From Streptomyces sp. HD (lineage in GTDB: Bacteria; Actinomycetota; Actinomycetes; Streptomycetales; Streptomycetaceae): DNA of 37,906 nucleotides. The DNA is taken from positions 1 through 37,906 of the forward strand of contig NZ_JAQMYP010000077.1 in the NCBI RefSeq assembly GCF_028369295.1, read 5' to 3'. This document shows, piece after piece, positions 1 through 7,525 of the stretch. Both the position numbers and the translations under genes were made by a program. The stretch's first letter is position 1; every line of letters begins with the position of its first letter. A model generated the notes under the pieces. The model saw only the letters and a list, made by a program, of their open reading frames with translations, did not search any database and was not told the DNA's origin.

Positions 1-282
1 CCCGCCCTCACCGACCTGCTCTCCCCCGACGCGGCGGAGGCCCACGCCCGCGCGCTGCTCGCGCCCCTGACGCCCCCGCTCACCGAGACCCTGCGCACCT
101 GGCTCTCCCTGCACGGCAGTTGGGACCGCACGGCGGTCGCCCTGTCCGTCCACCGCAACACGGTCCGCCAGCGGATCGCCCGGTGCGCGGCGCTGCTCGA
201 CACGGACCTGGACGACCCGGACGTACGCATGGAGCTGTGGTTCGCCCTACGCAACGCCGAACTGCCCGGCACCGCAGGCTGA
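1..282 (+). CDS. PucR/CdaR-type transcriptional regulator, 3' end only
   Basis: This is the last 93 codons of a gene that begins before the window, open from base 1 to the TGA at 280-282. The translation contains LRTWLSLHGSWDRTAVALSV followed by HRNTVRQRIARCAALL, the C-terminal helix-turn-helix typical of PucR/CdaR regulators (the HTH_30 type). Family members place this DNA-binding domain at the extreme C terminus and usually control transport or catabolic genes next door. The sensory part is missing here, so the ligand cannot be guessed. The last codons (PGTAG) overlap the first unit of a 22-bp tandem repeat that continues past the stop. The fold assignment is fairly safe; the role is unknown. 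Confidence 0.8.
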   Translation, partial: PALTDLLSPDAAEAHARALLAPLTPPLTETLRTWLSLHGSWDRTAVALSVHRNTVRQRIARCAALLDTDLDDPDVRMELWFALRNAELPGTAG

Positions 283-356
283 TCTGCCCGGCACCGCACA
301 CCGATCCGCCCTGGCACCGCACACCGATCCGCCTGGCACCGCACGCTGATCTGCAC
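268..356. repeat. Four-copy 22-23 bp imperfect tandem repeat
   Basis: Four head-to-tail units start at 268, 290, 313 and 335. Each begins GGCACCGCA and continues with a GCTGATCTGC or CACCGATCCGCC variant. The first unit encodes the final residues of the PucR-type gene, and the other three lie between its stop and the next gene. It looks like slippage duplication of the gene's 3' end. No function is evident. Confidence 0.8.
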
Positions 357-415
357 AGTGACCCGCGTCGCACGCGCACCGGACTCAGCCATTCCGCCCA
401 GTTGTCTGCCTCACA

Positions 416-1216
416 ATGGGAACCATGCCGATACCCGGGACACCCAGCCGCGCCGAGCTCGTCGACCACCTCGTCAGAACGCGTATCGCGGGCGACGTCG
501 CCACTCCCCGCGAGAACAACCTCTCCCACTACCGCAAGCTGGCGAACGGCGACCGCCACTACTGGCTCGGCCTGGAGCTCGGCGACCGCTGGACCGACGA
601 GCAGGACGTGCTCGCGGTGATGGCGGAGCGCGTCGGCGTGAACGACGACGCGGAGCACCGGCACGGCCAGGACACCATCGACCCCGAGCTGACGGTGGCC
701 GCGCTGGACCGGATGGCGGCCCGCCTGCGCAAGGCGGCGGACGGACAGCAGCGGGTGCTGTTCGCGACCGGTCACCCGGGCGGCCTGCTCGACGTCCACC
801 GCGCCACCGCCGCCGCCCTGCGCGCGGCCGGCTGCGAGATCGTCGTCATCCCGGAGGGCCTGCAGACCGATGAGGGCTACGTCATGCAGTTCGCCGACGT
901 AGCCGTCCTCGAACACGGCGCCACCCTCTGGCATACCCACTCCGGCGCCCCGATGAAGGCCATCCTCACCGGCCTGGAGCGCGCGGGACGCCCGCTGCCG
1001 GACCTGGTGGTGGCCGACCACGGCTGGGCGGGGTACGCCGGTCAGCACGGCGTCGACTCCGTCGGCTACGCGGACTGCAACGACCCGGCGCTGTTCCTCG
1101 CGGAGGCGGAGGGGACGGTGCAGGTGGTGGTGCCGCTGGACGACCATGTGGTGAGCCCGCGCTACTACGACCCGATGACGGCGTACCTGCTGGGCGAGGC
1201 GGGCCTGGTCGAGTAG
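416..1216 (+). CDS. Conserved actinobacterial protein of unknown function
   Basis: 266 residues starting MGTMPIPGTP. An in-frame ATG at 425 (MPIPGTP) is an equally good start, and neither has a clear Shine-Dalgarno sequence. The protein looks soluble, with no signal peptide or membrane segment. A Rossmann-like stretch, RVLFATGHPGGLLDVHRATA then GCEIVVIPEG, is followed by DLVVADHGWAGYAGQHGVDS and a histidine-rich middle (TLWHTHSGAP). The repeated His/Asp motifs would fit a metal-dependent or phosphate-handling enzyme. I recall close Streptomyces relatives carrying a loose phosphatase label, but I see no diagnostic phosphatase motif and do not assert it. The gene stands alone between the PucR-type gene and the DedA gene on the same strand. 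Confidence 0.75.
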   Translation: MGTMPIPGTPSRAELVDHLVRTRIAGDVATPRENNLSHYRKLANGDRHYWLGLELGDRWTDEQDVLAVMAERVGVNDDAEHRHGQDTIDPELTVAALDRMAARLRKAADGQQRVLFATGHPGGLLDVHRATAAALRAAGCEIVVIPEGLQTDEGYVMQFADVAVLEHGATLWHTHSGAPMKAILTGLERAGRPLPDLVVADHGWAGYAGQHGVDSVGYADCNDPALFLAEAEGTVQVVVPLDDHVVSPRYYDPMTAYLLGEAGLVE

Positions 1217-1288
1217 GGGGTCGGGCCGGAGTGGTCGGGCAGCCTTCCTCATGCCGCCTTTAGGTCAAGACTTAGTAAAGTGGCACGC

Positions 1289-1951
1289 ATGATCATTGCT
1301 GCCGCATCCGACGCACCCGTCGGCGGGGTCGCCGGCTGGGCCGCCGGGTTGATGGAGAAGCTGGGCGGCCCCGGCGCCGGACTGGCCATCGCTCTGGAGA
1401 ATCTCTTTCCGCCACTGCCCAGCGAGGTGATCCTGCCGCTGGCCGGGTTCACCGCGAGCCAGGGCGGGATGAGCCTCTTCTCGGCCGTCGTCTGGACGAC
1501 CGCTGGGTCGGTGATCGGCGCACTGGCCCTGTATCTGCTCGGCTCGCTCCTCGGCCGGGACCGGCTGATCGCGGTGGCGGCACGGCTGCCGCTGGTGAAG
1601 GCCGCCGACGTGGAGCGGACCGAGGCGTGGTTCCTGCGGCACGGCACCAAGGCGGTCTTCTTCGGCCGCTTCGTCCCGATCTTCCGCAGCCTGATCTCGA
1701 TACCGGCCGGGGTCGAGCGGATGCGGCTCCCCGTGTTCCTGGCCCTCACCGCGACGGGCAGCCTGATCTGGAACAGCGCCTTCATCGCGGGCGGCTACGC
1801 CCTCGGCGCCCGCTGGCACGAGGTCACCGACCTGGTGAGCCTCTACTCCAAGGCCATCTTGGTGGTCGTGGGCGTGGTGGGCCTGGCATTCGTAGGGATA
1901 CGGCTGTCACGTTCGGGGCGGCGGCGACAGCAGGAGCAGGGTGCGCCCTGA
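1289..1951 (+). CDS. DedA family membrane protein
   Basis: 220 residues from ATG 1289; a GTG at 1280 would add three residues. The DedA (SNARE-associated PF09335) hallmarks are present: an N-terminal ENLFPPLPSEVILPLAG, the re-entrant region that carries the conserved Glu, then GSVIGALALYLLGSLLGRD, and the family signature FFGRFVPIFRSLISIPAG with its essential arginines. There are about five hydrophobic segments and a short basic C-terminal tail (RLSRSGRRRQQEQ). DedA proteins sit in the cytoplasmic membrane and are linked to lipid-carrier flipping and envelope homeostasis. No ribosome binding site precedes the ATG. A -10-like TAAAGT at 1276-1281 lies at the distance expected for a leaderless transcript, and that is why I prefer 1289. 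Confidence 0.85.
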   Translation: MIIAAASDAPVGGVAGWAAGLMEKLGGPGAGLAIALENLFPPLPSEVILPLAGFTASQGGMSLFSAVVWTTAGSVIGALALYLLGSLLGRDRLIAVAARLPLVKAADVERTEAWFLRHGTKAVFFGRFVPIFRSLISIPAGVERMRLPVFLALTATGSLIWNSAFIAGGYALGARWHEVTDLVSLYSKAILVVVGVVGLAFVGIRLSRSGRRRQQEQGAP

Positions 1952-2060
1952 GCGTCCGCGATCCAGCCCTGTTGCAGGGCGTAACCGCTGCGGTTGCAGG
2001 CGCTGCTGAGGCATGTGTGACTGGTGGGGACCCCAATCTCCTGCTCCTAGGGGAATCTTC

Positions 2061-3698
2061 ATGTCCGAACGCCCTTCCCACCGCGCCGGAGCCGTCGCCG
2101 TCTGGTCCGACTTCTGCGCCGTGAGCCCCAGCCCGGAACTGCGCGAGCGGCTTCAGGAGGAACAGCAGCGCATCCGCAGCTCCTCACCGCTCGCCAAGCA
2201 GTTCGCCGTGAGCGGCGATCCCCGCCACCCCGGCTTCAACACCGCCATGCTCTTCCCGGCCCACGAGTACCCGGTCGGCACGCCGCGTGCCACCATCGAG
2301 GCCGCGGCAGCCGAACGCAGTCCCCTGACCGGCGCCGTACGCGTGGTGGTCGTCCTCGCCGACTTCGGCGACAAGCAGATGACGCACGACAAGCAGCACT
2401 TCGAGAAGCTGTTCTTCTCGCTGGGCGAGATGCCCAACGGCAGCGTCCGCGAGTACTACCGCGAAGTGACCCACGGTCTGGTCGACATCGTCGGCGAGGT
2501 CGTCGGCCCCGTCCGACTGCCGAAGGACCTCTCCTGGTACGCGAACGACAACTTCGGCATCGGCAAGCCGACCGGACAGCCGCGCGCGCACTTCATGGCC
2601 AGGGACACCGCGATGGGCGCGGACCCGCAGATCAACTACGCCCCGTACGACAACGACGGCAACGGCTTCGTCGACGCCTTCATCGTCGTGCACGCGGGAC
2701 AGGGCGGCGAGGTCACCGGTAATCCCGGCGACATCTGGTCGCACAAGTGGGTCCTGCCCGACGCCTACAACGCCGACGGTGCGCGCATCTTCGCGTACCT
2801 CACCATCCCCGAGGACGCCAAGATCGGCGTCTGCGCCCATGAGCTGGGGCATCTGGTGTTCGGGTTCCCCGACCTGTACGACATCGACAACACGTCGGAG
2901 GGCGTCGGCAACTGGTGCCTGATGGGCGGCGGTTCCTGGAACGGCGCACCCGGTCAGGAGGGTGAGCGGCCGGCGCACCCGTCGGCCTGGTGCAAGATCA
3001 ACCAGGGCTGGGCGTCGGTGTCCAACGTCACCGGCTCGACGACCCTGTCGATCCCCGACGTGAAGAACAGCCACCAGGTGCACCGGCTGTGGACCGGCGG
3101 ACTGCCAGGAAGTGAGTACTTCCTCGTCGAGAACCGCCAACGCACCGGCTACGACGACTCGTTGCCCGGCGACGGGCTGCTGATCTGGCACATCGACGAG
3201 CACCAGCCGGACAACTCCGACGAGAGCCACTACATGGTGGGCCTGGTGCAGGCCGACAACGAGCACGACCTCGAATGGTCGGCGAACCGCGGCGACCCCG
3301 GCGACGCCTACCCCGGAAGCACCGGCAACACCACGTTCGGTCCGACGAGCACTCCCAGCTCCCACTCGTACTCGGGCGCCCCGACCGGTGTGTCCGTCAC
3401 CGGCATCTCGGCCTCCGGGCCCACGATGACGGCCAAGTTCGCGGTCACCGTGCCGGGGCCGGTCCATATGCCGGTGGGCGTCAGCGCGACGCGGACCGAC
3501 ACGGCCGGCGAGACCGGGCTGACGGAGATGATCCACGCCCTCCAGTCACGGCTGGAGGCCCTGGAGCAGGCCGTGGCAGGGGAGGCGCGGAGGCCGGCCG
3601 AGCCCGCCCTCGAAGGCAGCCCACGCCAGGAACGCGACGGGACACCGCGCACCGCGGAGTCCGGCACCGGCAGCGGGCACGGCTATCGCCGCTCCTAG
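2061..3698 (+). CDS. M6-type (immune inhibitor A-like) metalloprotease
   Basis: 545 residues from ATG 2061, preceded by AGGGGAA at 2049-2055; an upstream in-frame GTG at 2013 is less likely. The catalytic zinc motif is HELGHLVFGFPDLYD, with HELGH at residues 260-264 and the downstream Asp that acts as third ligand in M6 peptidases. Upstream lies YDNDGNGFVDAFIVVHAG, a calcium-binding-like loop found in this family. Downstream are WCLMGGGSWNG and a beta-rich region (residues about 320-480) ending in TMTAKFAVTVPG. The C terminus has a short heptad-like helix, LTEMIHALQSRLEALEQAV, then a polar tail. M6 proteases are usually secreted zymogens, yet no signal peptide is visible at either start. Function as a protease is likely; its location is uncertain. 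Confidence 0.85.
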   Translation: MSERPSHRAGAVAVWSDFCAVSPSPELRERLQEEQQRIRSSSPLAKQFAVSGDPRHPGFNTAMLFPAHEYPVGTPRATIEAAAAERSPLTGAVRVVVVLADFGDKQMTHDKQHFEKLFFSLGEMPNGSVREYYREVTHGLVDIVGEVVGPVRLPKDLSWYANDNFGIGKPTGQPRAHFMARDTAMGADPQINYAPYDNDGNGFVDAFIVVHAGQGGEVTGNPGDIWSHKWVLPDAYNADGARIFAYLTIPEDAKIGVCAHELGHLVFGFPDLYDIDNTSEGVGNWCLMGGGSWNGAPGQEGERPAHPSAWCKINQGWASVSNVTGSTTLSIPDVKNSHQVHRLWTGGLPGSEYFLVENRQRTGYDDSLPGDGLLIWHIDEHQPDNSDESHYMVGLVQADNEHDLEWSANRGDPGDAYPGSTGNTTFGPTSTPSSHSYSGAPTGVSVTGISASGPTMTAKFAVTVPGPVHMPVGVSATRTDTAGETGLTEMIHALQSRLEALEQAVAGEARRPAEPALEGSPRQERDGTPRTAESGTGSGHGYRRS

Positions 3699-3746
3699 AA
3701 CCGGCGACGGGACCGAGGACGGGCGAGGGCGGAGGGCGCGAGCGCC

Positions 3747-4049
3747 ATGGTGCAGGCGATCGAGAATCTCACCGCGCTGGCCGTCCGACTGGTCTCCTCA
3801 GGTCCGCATCCGCGGCTGACGGGCTGGGACCGGCTGGTCGTCGACGTCCTCGACGGCCGGCCGGTCACCGGCTATGCCGACCTTCTGTCCCGGCGCGTCG
3901 GAGACCGCCTGGACATCGCTGTGCTGAGCACCCTCGCCGCAGGTCTGGCCCCGGGCACCGTCATCCGGCTACGGGCAAGACTCGCCGGAGGCGAGGCACT
4001 GGCGGAAAAGCGCCCGCCGCCGGGCACATTTACGGTGGAGCCGCCCTGA
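3747..4049 (+). CDS. Small protein of unknown function
   Basis: 100 residues beginning MVQAIENLTALAVRLVSSGP, with a GGAGG at 3731-3735 placed 11 bases before the ATG. I do not recognise a domain. It is predicted soluble, with a Pro-rich C terminus (KRPPPGTFTVEPP). It lies 48 bases after the metalloprotease stop on the same strand and may be cotranscribed with it. Its stop is only 16 bases from the convergent thioesterase stop. The ribosome binding site and strand-consistent position support a real gene; the function is open. Confidence 0.6.
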   Translation: MVQAIENLTALAVRLVSSGPHPRLTGWDRLVVDVLDGRPVTGYADLLSRRVGDRLDIAVLSTLAAGLAPGTVIRLRARLAGGEALAEKRPPPGTFTVEPP

Positions 4050-4065
4050 CGCCCTGCAACCCCGG

Positions 4066-4932
4066 TCAGCGCGGTACCCGGACCACGCCCTCCTGGATCA
4101 CCGACACCGCGAGCCGTCCGTCCTGCGTGTAGATCCGCGCCTGTCCGAGCCCCCGCCCCGCGTACGCCGACGGCGACTCCTGGTCGTACAGCAGCCACTC
4201 GTCCGCGCGGAACGGGCGGTGGAACCACATCGCGTGGTCCAGCGAGGCCCCGACCACATCCCCCACGGCCCAGCCGCCGCGCCCGTGGGCGAGCAGAACC
4301 GAGTCCAGCAGGGTCATGTCGGAGACATAGGTGGCGAGCACGACATGCAGCAGCGGGTCGTCGGCCAGCTTGCCGTTGGTGCGGAACCAGACCTGCGAGT
4401 GCGGTTCACGCGGCTCGCCGAACTTTCCGTACGGCGGCTCGTCGACGTAGCGCAGATCGACCGCCTGGCGGGCCTCCAGGAACCGCTCGACGACCGCCGG
4501 GTCGAGGTGGTCGTACCCGCGCAGACGCTCCGCGGAGGTGGGGAGCGAGACCGGGTCGGGCGCGGGCGGCATCGGGGTCTGGTGGTCCAGGCCGTCCTCG
4601 TACGTCTGGAAGGACGCCGACAGCGCGAAGATCGGCTTGCCGTGCTGGACGGCGACCACCCGGCGGGTGGTGAAGGAGCGGCCGTCGCGCATCCGGTCGA
4701 CGTTGTAGACGATGGGCGCGCCCGGGTCCCCCATGCGCAGGAAGTACGCGTGCAGGGAGTGGGCGGGCCGGTCCGCGGGCACCGTGCGGCCTGCGGCGAC
4801 GAGCGCCTGGGCCGCGACCTGGCCGCCGAAGACCCGCGGGACGACGGCGGAGCGGGACTGGCCGCGGAAGATGTCCTCCTCGATCTGCTCCAGGTCGAGC
4901 AGATCGAGGAGGCCCTGTAGTGCCTGGTTCAT
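4066..4932 (-). CDS. tesB: Acyl-CoA thioesterase II (TesB family)
   Basis: 288 residues, the usual TesB length. It hydrolyses acyl-CoA to free acid and CoA in the cytoplasm. The double hot-dog layout is clear: the N-terminal half has FGGQVAAQALVAAGRTVP, the HSLHAYFLRMGDP signature and RDGRSFTTRRVVAVQHGKPIF. The C-terminal half has LASYVSDMTLLDS-like sequence (here LATYVSDMTLLDSVLLAHG) with the catalytic Asp, SLDHAMWFHRPFRADEWLLYDQESP and GQARIYTQDGRLAVSVIQEGVVR. The gene follows the acyl-CoA dehydrogenase stop by 35 bases on the minus strand, so the two probably form a small fatty-acyl-CoA operon. An AGGTG just before the ATG can serve as ribosome binding site. Confidence 0.92.
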   Translation of the reverse strand: MNQALQGLLDLLDLEQIEEDIFRGQSRSAVVPRVFGGQVAAQALVAAGRTVPADRPAHSLHAYFLRMGDPGAPIVYNVDRMRDGRSFTTRRVVAVQHGKPIFALSASFQTYEDGLDHQTPMPPAPDPVSLPTSAERLRGYDHLDPAVVERFLEARQAVDLRYVDEPPYGKFGEPREPHSQVWFRTNGKLADDPLLHVVLATYVSDMTLLDSVLLAHGRGGWAVGDVVGASLDHAMWFHRPFRADEWLLYDQESPSAYAGRGLGQARIYTQDGRLAVSVIQEGVVRVPR

Positions 4933-4967
4933 GGCACCTTTTCTACGGTGGGGTAATTTCCGGGACC

Positions 4968-6125
4968 TTACAGGCCCATGTCCTTCGCGATGATCGACTT
5001 CATGATCTCGCTGGTGCCGCCGTAGATGCGGTTGACGCGGTTGTCCGCGTACAGGCGAGCGATCGGGTACTCGTTCATGAAGCCGTAGCCGCCGTGCAGC
5101 TGGAGGCAGCGGTCGATCACGCGGTGCGCGACCTCGGTGCAGAAGAGCTTCGCGGAGGCCGCCTCGGCCGGGGTCAGCTCACCCGCGTCCAGGGCCTCCA
5201 GCGTGCGGTCGGCGACGGCCTCGGCGGCGTCGACCTCGGCCTGACAGGCGGCCAGCTCGAACTTGGTGTTCTGGAAGGAGGCGACGGACTTGCCGAAGAC
5301 GGTGCGGTCCTGCACGTACTCCTTGGCGAACCGGACGGCCGCCTTGGCCTGCGCGTAGGCGCCGAAGGCGATGCCCCAGCGCTCGGAGGCCAGGTTGTGG
5401 CCGAGGTAGTAGAAGCCCTTGTTCTCCTCGCCGAGGAGGTCCTCGACGGGCACCTTGACGTCGACGAAGGCGAGCTCGGCGGTGTCACTGGTCCGCAGGC
5501 CCAGCTTGTCGAGCTTGCGGCCGATGGAGTAGCCCTCGGACTTGGTGTCCACGGCGAACAGGGAGATGCCGTGGCGGCGGTCCTCGGCGCTGGGCGCGTC
5601 GGTGCGGGCGCAGACGATCACACGGTCGGCGTGCACGCCACCGGTGATGAAGGTCTTGGAGCCGTTGAGGACGTAGTGCGTGCCGTCCTCGCTCAGCTTG
5701 GCGGTGGTCTTCATGCCCGCGAGGTCGGAACCGGTGCCCGGCTCGGTCATCGCGAGGGCCCACATCTCCTCACCGGAGACGAACTTCGGCAGGAACCGCT
5801 TCTTCTGCTCGTCGGAGGCGAGCATCTTGATGTACGGCAGACCGAGCAGCACGTGCACGCCGGAGCCGCCGAACTGCACACCCGCGCGGGCGGTCTCCTC
5901 GTACATCACCGCCTCGAACTTGTACGAGTCGATGCCGGCGCCGCCGAACTCCTCGTCGACGCGGATGCCGAAGACACCCAGCTCGGCGAGCTTGTAGTAG
6001 AAGTCGCGGGGCGCCTGGCCCGCCGCGAACCACTCGTCGTAGACCGGCACGACCTCGGCCTCGATGAAGGCGCGGATGGTCTCCCGGAACGCCTCGTGAT
6101 CCTCATTGAACACCGTACGGCGCAC
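4968..6125 (-). CDS. Acyl-CoA dehydrogenase, long-chain-like
   Basis: 385 residues from a GTG start preceded by a strong GGTGGAGGTGG. It is an FAD enzyme oxidising acyl-CoA to trans-2-enoyl-CoA. The family signatures ALAMTEPGTGSDLAGMKTTA and QLHGGYGFMNEYPIARLYAD are present. At the site where medium-chain enzymes carry the catalytic glutamate, this protein reads IYGGTSEIMK, with Gly instead. That is the arrangement of long-chain and isovaleryl-type dehydrogenases, whose base lies earlier. Glu248 in HNLASERWGIA fits that position. It heads the operon with the thioesterase. The promoter region holds a perfect AAGCGCTT palindrome. The true substrate is not known. Confidence 0.92.
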   Translation of the reverse strand: MRRTVFNEDHEAFRETIRAFIEAEVVPVYDEWFAAGQAPRDFYYKLAELGVFGIRVDEEFGGAGIDSYKFEAVMYEETARAGVQFGGSGVHVLLGLPYIKMLASDEQKKRFLPKFVSGEEMWALAMTEPGTGSDLAGMKTTAKLSEDGTHYVLNGSKTFITGGVHADRVIVCARTDAPSAEDRRHGISLFAVDTKSEGYSIGRKLDKLGLRTSDTAELAFVDVKVPVEDLLGEENKGFYYLGHNLASERWGIAFGAYAQAKAAVRFAKEYVQDRTVFGKSVASFQNTKFELAACQAEVDAAEAVADRTLEALDAGELTPAEAASAKLFCTEVAHRVIDRCLQLHGGYGFMNEYPIARLYADNRVNRIYGGTSEIMKSIIAKDMGL

Positions 6126-6151
6126 GCCGCCACCTCCACCGGTACATGTCT

Positions 6152-6159
6152 AAGCGCTT
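6152..6159. promoter_or_regulatory. Palindrome AAGCGCTT before the acyl-CoA dehydrogenase gene
   Basis: A perfect 8-bp palindrome sits about 27 bases before the GTG of the minus-strand dehydrogenase gene, in the context GAGTGAGCAAGCGCTTAGAC on that strand. Its size and place fit an operator half-site pair for a TetR-type fatty-acid regulator. That is inference only. It does not match the operators found near the TetR gene at 6.8-7.4 kb. Confidence 0.35.
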
Positions 6160-6247
6160 GCTCACTCAACCGTACCGGCGAGTACGAAGAACCGTCCAGG
6201 GGTTCCACCCCGTAACGCTCGTCACGCTGACACCCCTCGGGTGCCCC

Positions 6248-6760
6248 TCAGAGCCGTACGTCTCCCCGGTGCTCGTAGTCCAGCCCGTGCTCGGCACACG
6301 GCCGGCCCTCGTCGCGCGGGCAGATCATCGAGTACGCGGTCACCCGCGCCCGGTACACCCGCCACGGCGCCGGCGGGCGCACCTCGTCGGCATCCAGTGC
6401 CCGTCCGCCACGTCCCGCCGGGCCGGGGATGACCCGCAGCCCCTCCAGCGCCTGCTCCCCGTCCAGCTCCGTCGCCGTGGCGGCCAGGTACAGCGCACGC
6501 GGGCCCGCCGTGCCGACCGGTGCGCGGGAGTCGTGGATGACGATGCCGACCCGGGGCTCATGGGCGAGGTTGCGGGAGTGCGTGACCTCGGGGGACGAGA
6601 CCCAGTAGAAGTCCCGTCCGTCCTCGGTGGAGTAGAAGACCGGCGCCGCCCAGGGGGCGCCGTCGGGGCCCACCGTGGCCAGCACCATGTACATGTTGCC
6701 GTCGATGATCGCCCGCGCCGCGCTGCGAGCGCCTTCGGCCGTCTCGGTTCCCTCGGTCAT
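6248..6760 (-). CDS. Pyridoxamine 5'-phosphate oxidase-fold protein
   Basis: 170 residues, with GGGGGA about 8 bases before the ATG. The N-terminal two thirds reads as the split-barrel flavin/F420-binding fold: ARAIIDGNMYMVLATVGPDG, then PWAAPVFYSTEDGRDFYWVSSPEVTHSRNLAHEPRVGIVIHD, which is the typical order of strands in general-stress and PNPOx-like proteins. The C-terminal part, APWRVYRARVTAYSMICPRD followed by GRPCAEHGLDYEHRGDVRL, is less familiar. Members bind FMN, F420 or haem and reduce small molecules; the cofactor here cannot be told from sequence. It is transcribed on the minus strand, downstream of the TetR gene with a 64-base gap. Confidence 0.8.
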   Translation of the reverse strand: MTEGTETAEGARSAARAIIDGNMYMVLATVGPDGAPWAAPVFYSTEDGRDFYWVSSPEVTHSRNLAHEPRVGIVIHDSRAPVGTAGPRALYLAATATELDGEQALEGLRVIPGPAGRGGRALDADEVRPPAPWRVYRARVTAYSMICPRDEGRPCAEHGLDYEHRGDVRL

Positions 6761-6824
6761 ACGTCCCCCTCGTTCCGTCGTCGCAGTTCGCCGGAGTCAC
6801 CGGAGTGCGCAGCAACCGTACGGC

Positions 6825-7421
6825 TCACTCCACCCCGGCCGCCCCGAACGCCCCGCGCGCCATCCGGTGCAGCAGCCCCGCCGTGGTCCCCCGCCCCGGC
6901 AGCGACCCCGGCCGTCCCAGGTGCGGCGTCGAGTTCAGCAGGCCGAAGACCGAGTGGACCGCCGAGCGGGCCGTCGGTTCGGTCAGGTCCGGGTACACCT
7001 CGCGCACCACCTGCACCCACAGCTCGACGTACTGCCGCTGGAGCTGTCGTACGAGCTTGCGGTCGCTGTCGCGCAGGCGGTCCAGCTCGCGGTCGTGCAA
7101 GGTGATCAGGGGACGGTCGTCGAGGGCGAAGTCGATGTGGCCCTCGATGAGGGAGTCGAGGACCTGGTCGGCCGGCACCCCGTCGGCCTCCGCGAGGCGC
7201 CGCTTCGCGCCCGTCAGGAGCTGGCCGCTGATGCCGACCAGCAGCTCGGCGAGCATCGCGTCCTTGCCGGCGAAGTGCCGGTAGAGACCGGGGCCGCTGA
7301 TGCCCACGGCGGCGCCTATCTCGTCGACACCGACGCCGTGGAAGCCGCGCTCGGCGAAGAGCCGCGCGGCCTCCTTGAGGATCTGTTCGCGACGGGTGGG
7401 GGCGTCGGTTCTGGTGGCCAT
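6825..7421 (-). CDS. TetR family transcriptional regulator of the adjacent acyl-CoA operon
   Basis: 198 residues. The N-terminal DNA-binding domain is textbook: RREQILKEAARLFAERGFHG, then VDEIGAAVGISGPGLYRHFAGKDAML. The remaining 130 residues form the ligand-binding and dimer domain. The gene diverges from the methylcrotonyl-CoA carboxylase operon, with 104 bases between the starts, and that interval holds two similar 16-bp inverted repeats. It has no ribosome binding site. A TAGAAT -10 box on its strand (7429-7434) ends 7 bases before the ATG, so its mRNA is probably leaderless. The matching -35 lies inside the first inverted repeat, so self-repression is likely. Control of the leucine genes is inferred from position; the ligand is probably an acyl-CoA intermediate. 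Confidence 0.9.
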   Translation of the reverse strand: MATRTDAPTRREQILKEAARLFAERGFHGVGVDEIGAAVGISGPGLYRHFAGKDAMLAELLVGISGQLLTGAKRRLAEADGVPADQVLDSLIEGHIDFALDDRPLITLHDRELDRLRDSDRKLVRQLQRQYVELWVQVVREVYPDLTEPTARSAVHSVFGLLNSTPHLGRPGSLPGRGTTAGLLHRMARGAFGAAGVE

Positions 7422-7443
7422 GGAAGCAATTCTAGACAGGGAG

Positions 7444-7459
7444 GTTAGCGGTCGTTAAC
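7444..7459. promoter_or_regulatory. Candidate TetR operator 1
   Basis: The 16-base imperfect palindrome GTTAGCGGTCGTTAAC overlaps the likely -35 region of the TetR gene. Its half-sites agree with operator 2 (7472-7487), whose centre is 28 bases away. Two like-sequence inverted repeats in a divergent promoter next to a TetR gene are the usual sign of cognate operators. Confidence 0.65.
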
Positions 7460-7471
7460 CTGAAGGAAATG

Positions 7472-7487
7472 GTTAACGCTCATTAAC
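7472..7487. promoter_or_regulatory. Candidate TetR operator 2
   Basis: The palindrome GTTAACGCTCATTAAC lies 39 bases before the carboxylase start codon. Together with operator 1 it suggests the consensus GTTARCGNTCRTTAAC. Binding here would block transcription of the carboxylase operon. Confidence 0.65.
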
Positions 7488-7525
7488 ACGCCCAACAGGC
7501 GATCACTGGGTGAGGGGACCGCAGG

